DNA from: Eucalyptus grandis
Lineage: Eukaryota; Streptophyta; Magnoliopsida; Myrtales; Myrtaceae
Direction: 5' to 3'
Length of the DNA stretch: 64,000 bases
Assembly (NCBI RefSeq): GCF_016545825.1
Contig: NC_052617.1
Location: 2,738,001-2,802,000, forward strand
Below the pieces are notes generated by a model that saw only the letters and a list, made by a program, of their open reading frames with translations, ran no database searches and was not told where the DNA came from. This document shows positions 12,526 through 22,952 of the stretch, one piece after another; the stretch's first letter is position 1; each line of letters begins with the position of its first letter. Position numbers and translations under genes: made by a program.

Positions 12526-12570
12526 GCGGCGAGGAGGAAGAGAGATATAGTGGGGAGAGGGATGACATGG

Positions 12571-12580
12571 TTTTATAGGG
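12571..12580 (-). promoter_or_regulatory. TATA box of CYP81 copy A
   Basis: Reverse strand CCCTATAAAA, 78-87 bp upstream of the ATG at 12493. The same box, CCCTATAAA, occurs at the matching position in copies B and C. Confidence 0.7.
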
Positions 12581-12589
12581 TTTGCAGTG

Positions 12590-13071
12590 TCTAATTTTCC
12601 ACACAAACGACAAAAGATTTCGTGTAATTGACATTTCCACGTGTATTGCGCCCTATAATTGCTCTAATTTTGTCCTTTCTGCTTCTTTCTCCTTCGAAAT
12701 CTACAACAATCTAAAAGCAGCTACCATTGAAGAAAAAAAAAATGCATTGTCCTGTCACACATGACTCTCGGGGATGTGAGCCCGATTCATTACACTTTGG
12801 ATGAAAAGGACTCCACCCTAGAAAAAACAACCCTATACGGTCCATCAATGCATTCATTGTGATCATGCAATAATGACAAAGAAAAAACAACCCTTTACGC
12901 AAAATAGAAAAGAGAAATAAGATTATTTAAAATATAAATCATATATGTGAAATCAGTTTGAATTTTGTCAACCATTAAAAAAAAAATTAATCATTTGATT
13001 TGCAATATCCTTAGAAAGAACTGCCGTTTTTAATGGTCTAAATTCATGAAAGTATGTGTATTGGAAGATTC
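12590..13071 (-). repeat. CYP81 intron-derived sequence upstream of copy A
   Basis: This stretch is not a unique promoter: it matches the 5' two-thirds of the CYP81 intron (for example 'attgcgccctata' then the 'ttgaagaaa' segment, compare 10845-10960). It is nearly identical to 51735-52190, the intron remnant of copy D upstream of copy C. Homology stops at about 13071, after 'ttggaagattc'. Confidence 0.75.
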
Positions 13072-14124
13072 TTGTTGACATTTAATTTAAATTCATTTTT
13101 AGAAATAAAAGATAATTTTTTATTATAGAGGGAAATTTTGAAAAAAAAAAATTGAATTCAAAAATGCAACGTCGGGTCATTTTGGAGCCATTTTTGGTTG
13201 AAGAAAGTTGAGTGAATATGGAAATCTTCAACAACTTCGAGTCTTTCCTATACAAAAAGAGGGCGAGGTTTCGGAGCTGAGGGGGGTTCTCTTCGTCGAA
13301 GGAACAAAGAGAAAAAGAAAAAGTGAAGAGGGGAATTGACCGGTCTGCAGCAGCGAGAGAGACTAGAGAGTAGACGTGCAGTAGGAGAGTGGGGGCAAAA
13401 AGCAAAAGAAAGTACAAAATGATGGAACATTTACTGTTCATCATCTTCCTCTAGACTTGCTGCCCGATCGATCACGCCCCTTGCTGCTCCTCGCCGGTAC
13501 ACCAGCAACCGGACTTCCGTTTCGCCGGCCACCGCGCAGCGCTGCCGTTCGTCTCGCCAATCGAGTTCTCCACCCTGCTCCGTCCCGCCAAAGCCGTCAC
13601 TGCCGTGCGACTCGACTCCCGCTGCTGCTGTCCTCGCTGCGCTTCATCTGCGGCCCTTTCGCCGTTGCCGCTCGCCTGCTGTTGCTCATCCGTCCAGCGC
13701 GATCCCTGCCTTCGCCGGTGGTCTGTTTCTGCCCACCGCCCGCGATTGCTATTTCTCCATCTGCTACTGCTCGATCAAGCCTAAGCTTGGACATCGCTAT
13801 TGCTGCTCAACCAAGCCGACGCCGGCGCTTCTCACCGCATCGACAAACCGCTGCCTTGATCTCGACGCCTAACGCCGTTGCCCTAAAGACCAGAAGCGCC
13901 GACGCCCCTGCTCCACCCCTGCAGCGCCCAGACCTCCCGCGCTGCTCTGCCTTCGACGCGCCCTCCCGAGCGACACCTGCCGCCGCCACTCCTGATCCAT
14001 GCCTGCTGCCGTGCCCACGACCAACCTGTTGCCTCCCCTGTTTTTGTTGCAGGTCCGGTTATCACTCGCGCCTCGCCGGAGTTCCGACGAACAGCCCCTG
14101 TTTCGAGCGGCGATCCATTACCGA
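13072..14124. other. AT-rich then GC-rich stretch of unknown origin
   Basis: 13072-13250 is AT-rich; 13260-14124 is strongly GC-rich with CCG- and CTG-like runs. A 294-codon plus-strand frame begins at 13457, but it runs across the left end of the hAT MITE at 14125 and has low-complexity composition, so it is not accepted as a gene. The segment is absent from the other CYP81 blocks. It may be part of an LTR or another mobile element, but no ends or target duplication were found. Confidence 0.5.
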
Positions 14125-14684
14125 TAGGGGTGTGCAAAATACCCGGAACCGCCCGACCGCCCGAAACCGGACCAGAACCGCCCGGAACCGGCGGTTCTTG
14201 AGGGAACCCAGTCCGGTTCCCGTTCCAATTTTGAGAACCGGTGGGTATCGGTCCGGTTCTCGGTTCCATGGGCGGATCCGCCCGCCCGCCCACTCCTGGG
14301 CCTGGACCGGGACCTTTTTAATATTAAAAAAAAATTATTAAAAGAAACCCTAAATCTCATCTCACTCCCTTCATCTTCGGCTCCTAATCCTATCACCATT
14401 TCACTGCGTTTACTTCTCCCACCATCCGCATCTCCACGTACTTAAATTTGGTTTTTCTTTTTTGGCTTTGCTTTGATGTCACGTAGTCATTTTATGTTGA
14501 AAATTAAATTATTTTGTGTCAAGATTGGTTCCATGGATCCACCCGGGAACCGGATCGGCCGGTTCCCGGGTGAATCCATGCAATAAACGGGTGGATCCCG
14601 GTTCCAATTTTTCGGAACCGGTCTTTAGCGAGCGGTTCCCGGTTCTAGGTCAGGAACCGCCCGCCCGGACCATGCACACCCCTA
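14125..14684. mobile_element. hAT-type MITE, 560 bp
   Basis: Terminal inverted repeats begin TAGGGGTGTGCA at both ends. The element is flanked by a perfect 8-bp target duplication ATTACCGA (14117-14124 and 14685-14692). Subterminal regions are dense in CCGGAACC/GGTTCCGG motifs; the middle is AT-rich and non-coding. These ends and the 8-bp duplication are diagnostic of the hAT superfamily. It carries no transposase and would depend on one supplied in trans. Confidence 0.93.
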
Positions 14685-14692
14685 ATTACCGA

Positions 14693-15194
14693 ACCACCAT
14701 CGCAGCTTGGCCACCACTGTTTCTTCGCCATTCCTCAAGTTAACCGTGAGGTAAACTAGGTAGATTTTTAGATTAAGTTTATTTTGAGTATTTGGACTCA
14801 TAGTTTTCTTTTTATTCTAATTTGATTTGCTCTGATTTATTATCATTACCCAATTTAGGAAATTGATCATATTAAGTCATGATAATAAAAAATATTGAGT
14901 GCGAGACGGTTAGATTTTTTATTATTTCGACTTTTATGGCAAAATTCACGAATTGCTTTGCATCATTGATTCATATTAAAATAATATGTCATTGATTTAC
15001 AGGGATAAATTTTTTATTTTGGTGTGTTATTGTTATTTGCTCGTTACATATCATGCATCATATTAGGTATTTAGGTCTATACACATTTCACATTTGAAGC
15101 AACGCATTTTAGATTTTAAGATTCATGTAGAATTAGGATGATTTTCCTTTAATAAAACCAAAACATAAAAAAAAACAAAAACAAAAAACACTTT
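14693..15194. other. AT-rich spacer, no gene
   Basis: It continues the pre-insertion sequence right of the hAT MITE, then becomes AT-rich up to the start of duplicated block B. A possible splice-donor-like 'gaggtaaact' at about 14747 is the only gene-like signal. Nothing else is supported. Confidence 0.4.
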
Positions 15195-17377
15195 GGGCCT
15201 GCAAAATCCTAATAAATTGACGAATTCCGATGGAAAATCCCATCCAACCCCAGTCCCAGACAATAATATTCTAGCAAAACTTCCTAGTCTAAAGTAATGC
15301 GTTATCATGTTGATATTAGGGCACATTTGATTTAAAACAGGTTTCTATATCGTCGAAATAAAACGATGGACTTTTTTTTTTTGATGTTATCCAGCTATAC
15401 ATAGCTATTTGATTCCATGTCCAAATAGAAAATGGTAATTAGACTAGACGCAACCCTATGTCATTTATCCAGGAGATCGTATAGTGATCAAATCAAACTT
15501 GAGGCTAAAAATTGAGAATGGACCTGATCATGAGACCAACAGCCACCGATAGAAAATTATGCAAAAAAATCATAAATTTATTACGATTTAAACAATTTAA
15601 CTATAAACTTTTCAATTGTGTAAATTAAGTTTTAAATATTTTCAGGTTATGTCAATTGAATCAATTCAGTCAATTTTAACTAAAAATCGCTAATATAGAC
15701 ACCAATAATGCCACATAAGGCAATCAATACTAGTGTGCATATATTTTTTTCTTTTTTATTAATTTTTTTCTTTTTTTCTTTCTCTTTCTTTCTTTTCCTT
15801 TTTTTTTCCTACCAAGCCCTCGAGCTTCACCTCCTTGGTGAGGTCGAAACTCACTAGGAGCGGTGAGGATCACCCTCGCTAGCAATTGATGAGGCCGATC
15901 TTGCTAGCTCTTGTGTCTGGCCAATTCTCGAGTTTCAGCGAACAATTAATGGAAGAAGATGAAGGGAAGAAAATTAAAAGAAAGAAAGAGGAAAAAAAGA
16001 GGGAAAATAATAAATAAATAAATGCTCGCGCTATTTTCACCCCTTATTAGCTCCCGACACCTATTTTTACATTGAATCGACTATATTAACTTTTACAGGC
16101 CCCACTTTAGACTTAATATTATGTCTTACCTATCTTCTTTTTTCTTTTTCTTTTTTCATTTGTTTCATTTTACTAGGGACAAACTACCCATGCCCATCTC
16201 AAATAATGTTTATTAATAATAAATAAGGGGCCACTCTTGATTTAAGACTAACACTTGCCTTCATTTCTTCATTTTTTTTTTTTTCCTTTTCTTTCTCAAT
16301 TTGGAACAAAATTGGTGCACCTCTTTTAAAAAATAGTTTATTTTATGGAGAATACCTAATTATTTTGTTTGTGGCAAAAAAAAAATTAATTTGTTAATGA
16401 TTGTTATATTTCTCTTTTTATATTAGGAAATAATCATTCAAAAAGTAATTTAAGTACAAGTAAGAGCATAATCTTTGAGTAAATTACATATAATATATAC
16501 AACATCCACAATATTCAATCTTTGAATGAATTCTCATAAATTTTGTACCAAAAGTGAAAGTCAAAAAAATTGCGATTGAGGATAATCTACAAAAAAAATA
16601 AAAAGTAAATAATTTGCAAATAAAATTAACACTTCTTTACTCTAATATATGATTAGTGCCTGCTCAAGTTATAATAATGGAAGGCACGCTCTGAAGAAGA
16701 CAAAGATGAATGAAACTTTTTTTTTTTTTTGGGTAAAAGGTAAGAATATATTGAGCTTTAAACCAAATGATACAAGAGAGATCGGCACCAAAAACTTATA
16801 CTCAAAGTGACAACACCTCAGAATGAGTGGAAGGGAGCCAAAAAAACAAAGGAGACCGCAAAACAAAGCGGCCAAAGCAAACAAAGCAGAACAGCCTAAA
16901 AAAAGGCAAAAGCAAAACAGCACAGCAAGCTATGGCCCCACGGACAGTGAAGCCATCAGACGCGCCAAGCAAAGATCAACAACAGATGAACAAAACATTG
17001 AAATGTAACGGGTGTGAAAGAATTGGTTAGGGTAAAAAAAAAAGTTGTTGGAAGATGATGTGGGTAAGTTTTTCTTTTATTAAAACTGAAAAAATGGTAA
17101 GAGATAATATTAAATTAAGAGCGGGAGCCACAAGGGATAATATAATCAATTTAATATAATATGAGATGTCGAGTCAATATAAGGGTGAAAATAATATGAA
17201 CCTAAATAAATAATTTGAAAAAAAAATTAAAATTATTCATGTCAGTGCCGGCCACGTCACATAAAATGGTCAGCTTCCATGTCAGCGTTAATTTGTCAAA
17301 ATTTGCTAAATGGATCGAATTGGCTTCAACATTGGCTTCACAAGTCAAATACTTTTACAAGGTTCTGAATTTGCACC
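15195..17377. repeat. Tandem segmental duplication, block B (left part)
   Basis: Near-identical to 5849-8006, with small indels and substitutions. It ends exactly at the target site of the Ogre element (GCACC 17373-17377); the block resumes at 37468. No functional gene; it includes a copy of the LINE tail. Confidence 0.92.
16717..16983 (-). mobile_element. LINE 3' tail, duplicate copy
   Basis: Same insertion as at 7346-7613, carried along by the segmental duplication. The T run is at 16717-16730, with flanking duplications AGATGAATGAAAC (16704-16716) and AGATGAACAAAAC (16984-16996). Confidence 0.7.
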
Positions 17378-19611
17378 TGTCACGACCTAAATTTCAGGTG
17401 CACCACCTACGGTTTAGGTTATTGGATTGTTAAGCCTAGACTTAACTCGGGCTCTCCCAAGCCCATACCAATTCGCGACTTAGGTTCAAGTTCTTAACAT
17501 GCAATTGATTTTCAATTAGGAGTCGCCACTAATCTATTTTTGGTGGGTAGATTAGAAACCCAAGTAAAGTAATGGGAGAATTACTTCACTCCTACGAACC
17601 AGAGATTGTGTGTTCGGGGACTTGGTTACACTAGATTTCTCTAATGCCATTTTGGGACCATTCTTTTTATTTTCAAAAATGTTTTTTTTGCAAGCAGCTT
17701 GAATTGATTTTAATTATCTTCCTAACATGTGGGGTAATCATGCGGGTGCGTAAACCACCAATTTAACACCCAAGAAAGCAATGAATAAATTGCAGGACTT
17801 ACCTCATAGCAACGAAAGCATCTGCAGTGTTAAATCAGAATTCACCTCGACAGTCTAAATATGATTTCTAATGAACACGCAATTTCTCCTTTTTTTTCTT
17901 ATTTAATGAAAATCATGCAATATGCAATGCATACTATTAATCTAACATGGAATAATATGATATGATAATATGGCCTAATGCAATGTTTTTGTGTTTTCTT
18001 AATAAGCATGCAATATATCCTAGAGAATAAAATTAATTCTAAGACAATTCTTTTTGGTATTTTTCATGAAATTCGAAATGAAAATTGTCCAATAATTAAA
18101 TGTGCAATCTAAATTAACCAAATGGCATAATTCTAATGACGAGCAATTTCTAATTAAATGAACCTAGCGATAATTACTAAATGACGTGCATTTTATGAAC
18201 CTAATTCTACATGACATGCGCATGATTTTTTAATGAAAATTCGTAATTAAAATCACTAAAAATAAAAATCTAACTAAAGCGAGACATTATCTATTTTAAG
18301 TTAGGATTAGACTAATCTAAATCCTATCTTAACTTAGAAAATTATCTCATCATGCAATTTTATTCCAAAAGATATTATCTAACCTAGATATCATCTAAAT
18401 ATGCATTTAAAAAAAACTAACTTTTTTATCATGCAATTTTATCTAGGAAAATCAATTCTAATCTACATGATATGTAAATGCAATTTTTTGTATTTTTGAG
18501 ATAAACAAAACAATTAAAAGATACCAAATCCTCCATGGTTGTTTCGCTAATAAAATTAATAAATTGATCTTAAGCCTTAAAGATCAAAATATCAATTTTA
18601 TTCCCGCGTGATTAATTATTCCATCTAAAGCCTTATAGATGAAATAAAAAATCATTGTGCGGATGCGAATTAGGTGATACGTCAGGGATTTTCAAACATG
18701 CATTAAGGACTAATTCGAATAAAGTAAACGAAATATTAAGATAACATAACATAAAAAACGAAATATTAAAGATAAAATAACATAAAATAAAATAGATCTA
18801 TCTAATAAAATAAACTTACCTAATTTGAATTTTTTCCAAATTTGCCTTAACGAGTGGTACTTGGTAGACCACGATGGAGGCTCGGCACGGATAAGGAAGG
18901 TGGTTGTGGTGGTGGGTTGCTGCCGGTGGTGGTTCGCCGTCAACCGGAGGGACGGGTGAGTGGCAACAAACACGGACCAGCAGCGGCAAAGCGGCAACCA
19001 CCGCCGGTGCGGAGAAGCGGAGGGCGTGCGACTCGCTAGCGTCGGGGTCGGGCTGTGGCGGTTGCAACGCAACAGCGGCTTCCGGTCAAGCTCGTCACGG
19101 GCTTTGTGGGGGCAGCTCGGGCGCAGCAACTCGTGAGGGATAGCTAGCGGACTTGGCGGAGCGCGAGCGAGCCGGCGTCGAGTGAGCGAGCTCGGGGCAG
19201 CAAGGGCGTCGTGGCTGGTGGTCTTTGGGTGGATCGAGCGGCGGCGCACGGGCAGCGAGAGAGGGACGTCGGGCGCTACAAGTGGAGCGAGGCTCCGCCG
19301 ACCGCAAGTCGAAGCAAAGGCGGTGGGGTTGCGAGCTTTGCTCGTGGCTTCGAGCTGCGGGGCGACGGGCCGACGAGGGCGACGGCGGAACGATGATGCG
19401 GCGTCGGGTCTTGGGTCACGGGTGGAACTCGGATGCGGGCGTCGGGCACCGGCGTTGGGCGGTCGAGGCACGGCGCGACGGCGAGCGGGCAGAGGTGCGG
19501 AGGTGTGGCAGCGGCTGGTCATCAAGGACAGAGGCGGAGGCGGAGGCTGGCTGCGGGTGCAGGTGTTCGGGACGGTGCTGCTGGTGTTCCAGCGAAGACG
19601 GTGGTGCGCTC

Positions 19612-20296
19612 TAGGGGCGATCGGTTCCCGGTTCGGTCCGGTTCCACCTTGGAACTGGGAACCGGACCGGGAGCATCGGTTCCCAAAATTGCGAACCGTG
19701 GACCGGACCGTGGACCGGAACCGGACCGGAGCATCGGTTCGGTCCGGTCCGGTCCGGTCCAAAAAAATCAACTCTACTTTTTTGCACTAAAGAACTAAAG
19801 AGTGACCGCGCTCTTGACCGATCAATTCAATTCGATTCTCGGGCAATTCAACAAAACTAATCACACGTGTTCCACGTGCAAAATATTCAAACTTCACTTG
19901 TGTGATTCACGGGATCTCTTGAAGTCTTAGTCCCACGTCGAAACTATCAAGGAGATTTTTCTATAAATAAAAGAGTAACAAAAAGGATTTTAATGGTCTC
20001 TTGGCCACATAAGAGGTTGCTACCTCAAATTGCAATTTTAGTTGCAATAAGTTATCATGTTTATATGTTTTATTAATTCTATGTATATAAATTATATATA
20101 AAAAAGTTTGGTTCGATCTGGTCGGTCCGGTTTGGTCCGGTTCCCATCTTGAAACCGGGAACCGGACCGACCGGCCACCGGTTCCAAGATTAGGAACCGG
20201 GGACGGGACCGCCGACCGTGGGAACCGCCCAAAACCGACCGGTTCGGTCCGGTCCGGCCGGTTCCCGATTCGGGCGGTTCCCGTTGCACACCCCTA
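19612..20296. mobile_element. hAT-type MITE nested in the Ogre 3' LTR, 685 bp
   Basis: Ends TAGGGG and, on the minus strand, TAGGGGTGTGCA. A perfect 8-bp target duplication GTGCGCTC lies at 19604-19611 and 20297-20304. The corresponding point in the 5' LTR (about 36408-36416, 'ggcgcgctcgg') is uninterrupted. Subterminal GGTTCGGTCC/GGACCGGAACC motifs relate it to the elements at 14125 and 1950. Non-coding. Confidence 0.95.
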
Positions 20297-20709
20297 GTGC
20301 GCTCGGAACTCGCTGGAGGGAGATGCTGACGCCGGGCAGAAGTGCAGCGACGGGCGCGGCGATGGGCAAGGCGTGGTGACGGGCGAGCAGAAGCGCGAGT
20401 CGTCGGCTTAATGCAGCAGCAACGGACAGGAATCGGCGGTGCGACAGCGGGCGTAGCGACGAGCAGGACTCAGTGACAGGTGCTACGGTTCGCGGGCGTC
20501 ACTTGTGGCTTCGAATGGTGGGTGCGGGCGCGGTGGAGCGAGCGCGGACGCGGGCTGCAGAAACCGGCGGAAAGTCCAGCGAAGGAGAAGAACAGTGGGC
20601 GCTTCTCCTTCGCACGTCCCTTCTCCGTCTCTGTACGGATAGCTCTCACAAACCTCTCAGTGAATGCTTCGTTCCTCCTCCTCTCCTCCCCGTGCTCCCT
20701 CTTTCCTCG

Positions 20710-20721
20710 CTTATTTATAGG
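20710..20721 (-). promoter_or_regulatory. TATA box in Ogre 3' LTR
   Basis: Reverse strand CCTATAAATAAG, the same as at 36812-36823 in the 5' LTR. In a 3' LTR it would drive transcription leftwards out of the element. Confidence 0.65.
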
Positions 20722-21363
20722 CAACAGGTGAACAGGAGGCAGCCGCAACTTTTCCTTGCTTGTTCAAGTTTGGTTCCTTTTTTCAAATATGGTGGCCACC
20801 GATCTAGGAAGGAAGTATTATAAAAATGCTGGCCTATCCTCTTGCAGGCTTTCCCCAGAATTTCCGCGCGTGCAGTGGAGTCTTCACTCTTCTCTTTCTT
20901 CACGCTTGCGGCTTCTCCAGAATTTTCACGTCTGCTGAATTTTGTCCATGCATGTGCATGCATTAATGAGGGAGAGACAATGGACGTGAAGCACTTTCTT
21001 TCTTCTCTCTTTTTTTTTTACTTTCATTGCATGTTTTCATACCAGCAAGAGAAAGACCACCTTTCGTGCATCTTATTGATCGAGGGCCCCTACCACGTCC
21101 GCCAAATTTGTGCATGCATGTGCATTCATTAATGAGAAAGAGACAATAGACGTGTAGGAACTCCTTTCTTCTTTCTGTCTTTTTTTTTTTTTTTTTTTTC
21201 AAACCGGCAAAAGAGAAACCCCCCTTTTTTTATTATCGACCGTGAGCCCTTGCTTCTTGTTGTGTTTTGGTGCCGATGCAAATGTGACTACATGAAATGC
21301 AATTTTACTAGTTTTTTTATGCAACTAATTACTAAATGATTAGGTAAAATTTAGGTGTCAACA

Positions 21364-21376
21364 GCTGCCCCTCTTT
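21364..21376 (-). other. Ogre polypurine tract
   Basis: Reverse strand AAAGAGGGGCAGC directly abuts the 3' LTR, which begins TGTTGACACC in element sense. It is the expected primer for plus-strand synthesis. Confidence 0.85.
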
Positions 21377-21676
21377 GAAGGTGAGCTCGCAGAGGTTGCA
21401 TTCAAAGACAATATGATACCTAAATTTTGACCATAAACATGCAATTGATGATATTTTGGCGGGACTATGGATCCCTTTTTGTTTTTTTTGTTTTTTGTTT
21501 TTTTTTTTTGTTGTTGTGTTTTTTTTTTTTTTTTTTTTTTGAAAAATGAATCCTATTTTGAAATGCAATTTATATGATGCATGGAAATGCTAATGCCAGT
21601 GATAAAAGGAACTTACCTAGAATAACTTACCTTCGAGGAGGGTAGAGTAACTCGAGATAGTTGGTGTTACATGTCC

Positions 21677-21820
21677 AGGACCCGTACCATTCTACGGTCG
21701 CCTAGAATAGTAACATGACTTTACAAAGAGACTGCTTTCCCAGGACCCGTACCATTCTACGGTCGCCCTGTATGGCATTGCTTGGTTGTGTCTAGGACCC
21801 GTACCATTCTACGGTCGCCT
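21677..21820. repeat. Three copies of a 26-bp hairpin motif
   Basis: The core GGACCCGTACCATTCTACGG followed by TCGCC occurs at about 21677-21703, 21742-21767 and 21794-21820, with spacing of 65 and 52 bp. Each copy can fold with arms GACC(C)GTA and TACGGTC around a short loop. It lies in the 3' untranslated region of the Ogre element, just before the tandem array. Function unknown. Confidence 0.85.
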
Positions 21821-21838
21821 AAACGGGAAATTTTTTTT

Positions 21839-22952
21839 AGACATCCAGATCCAGCCTAAGATGTCAAGAATTTGGGAACTTAACCAATAGACACTCAATG
21901 TTAGGTGAGATGAATATTGGATTAAGAAGATTCGACATACCTAGATCCAGACTAAGGTATAATAAAAAAGATTGAAAAACATTCACATCCAGAGTGAAAT
22001 GTTTAACGAAGAGTTTTGAGACATCTAGATCCAAACTGAGACGTCAAGAATTTTGGGACTTAACCAATATACACTCAATGTTAGGTGAGATGAATATTGG
22101 ATTAAGAAGATTCGAAATACCTAGATCCGAGACTAAGGTATAACGAAAAGATCAAAAACATTCACATCCGAGTGAAATGTTTAACGAAGAGTTTTGAGAC
22201 ATCCAAATCCAGACTGAGATGTCAAGAATTTTGGGACTTAACCAATAGACACTCAATGTTAGGTGAGATGAATATTGGATTAAGAAGATTCGAAATACCT
22301 AGATCCAGACTAAGGTATAACGAAAAAGATCGAATAACATTTACATCCAGAGTGAAATGTTTAACGAAGAGTTTTGAGACATCCAGATCCAGACTGAGAT
22401 GTCAAGAATTTTGGGACTTAACCAATAAACACTCAATGTTAGGTGAGATGAATATTGGATTAAGAAGATTCGAAATACCTAGATCCAGACTAAGGTATAA
22501 CAAAAAAGATTGAAAAACATTCACATCCAGAGTGAAATGTTTAACGAAGAGTTTTGAGACATCCAGATCCAGACTGAGATGTCAAGAATTTTGGGACTTA
22601 ACTAATATACACTCAATGTTAAGTGAGATGAATATTGGATTAAGAAGATTCGAAATACCTAGATCCAGGACTAAGGTATAACGAAAAGATCGAAAAACAT
22701 TCACATCCAGTGAAATGTTTAACGAAGAGTTTTGAGACATCCGAGATCTAGACGAGATGTCAAGAATTTTGGGACTTAACCAATAGACACTCAATGTTAG
22801 GTGAGATGAATATTGGATTAAGAAGATTCGAAATACCTAGATCCAGACTAAGGTATAACGAAAAAGATCGAAAAACATTCACATCCGGAGTGAAATGTTT
22901 AACGAAGAGTTTTGAGACATCCAGATCTAGACTGAGATGTCAAGAATTTTGG
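21839..22952. repeat. 180-bp tandem repeat array in Ogre 3' UTR
   Basis: About 6.2 copies; the anchor 'acatcca' recurs at 21841, 22021, 22199, 22379, 22559, 22737 and 22917 (spacing 178-180). Each unit contains two related halves, anchored by 'cctagatccagacta' and 'tccagatccagactg', about 84 and 96 bp apart, so the unit looks like a diverged dimer. Because 180 is divisible by 3, frames stay open across units; I do not read this as coding. Tandem arrays in Ogre 3' regions are known in other plants and can seed satellite DNA. Confidence 0.95.

Larger units (their letters stand above)
17378..21363 (-). repeat. Ogre 3' LTR, with nested hAT MITE
   Basis: 3986 bp; about 3293 bp after removing the hAT MITE and its duplication. 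It matches the other LTR at 34216-37467 throughout. AT-rich parts (17400-18840 and 20750-21363) are almost unchanged, while the GC-rich core (18840-20700) differs by many small indels. The long open frames in that core, including a 353-codon minus-strand one, run into the MITE and are not genes. Confidence 0.95.

Noticed and set aside
13457..14341. 294-codon open frame on the plus strand
   Set aside because: It crosses the left end of the hAT MITE at 14125, is low-complexity Arg/Pro/Ala-rich and has no domain. GC-rich DNA gives long chance frames.
13072..15121. A single large insertion between two AAGATTC sites (13065-13071 and about 15115-15121)
   Set aside because: The flanking sequences do not rejoin to the paralogous arrangement seen upstream of copy C, so the match is probably chance.
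18710..19771. 353-codon minus-strand frame in the Ogre 3' LTR
   Set aside because: It starts inside the nested MITE and does not persist in the other LTR; composition is repeat-like.
21839..22952. CRISPR-like array
   Set aside because: Units are contiguous 180-bp tandem repeats without unique spacers, in plant nuclear DNA.
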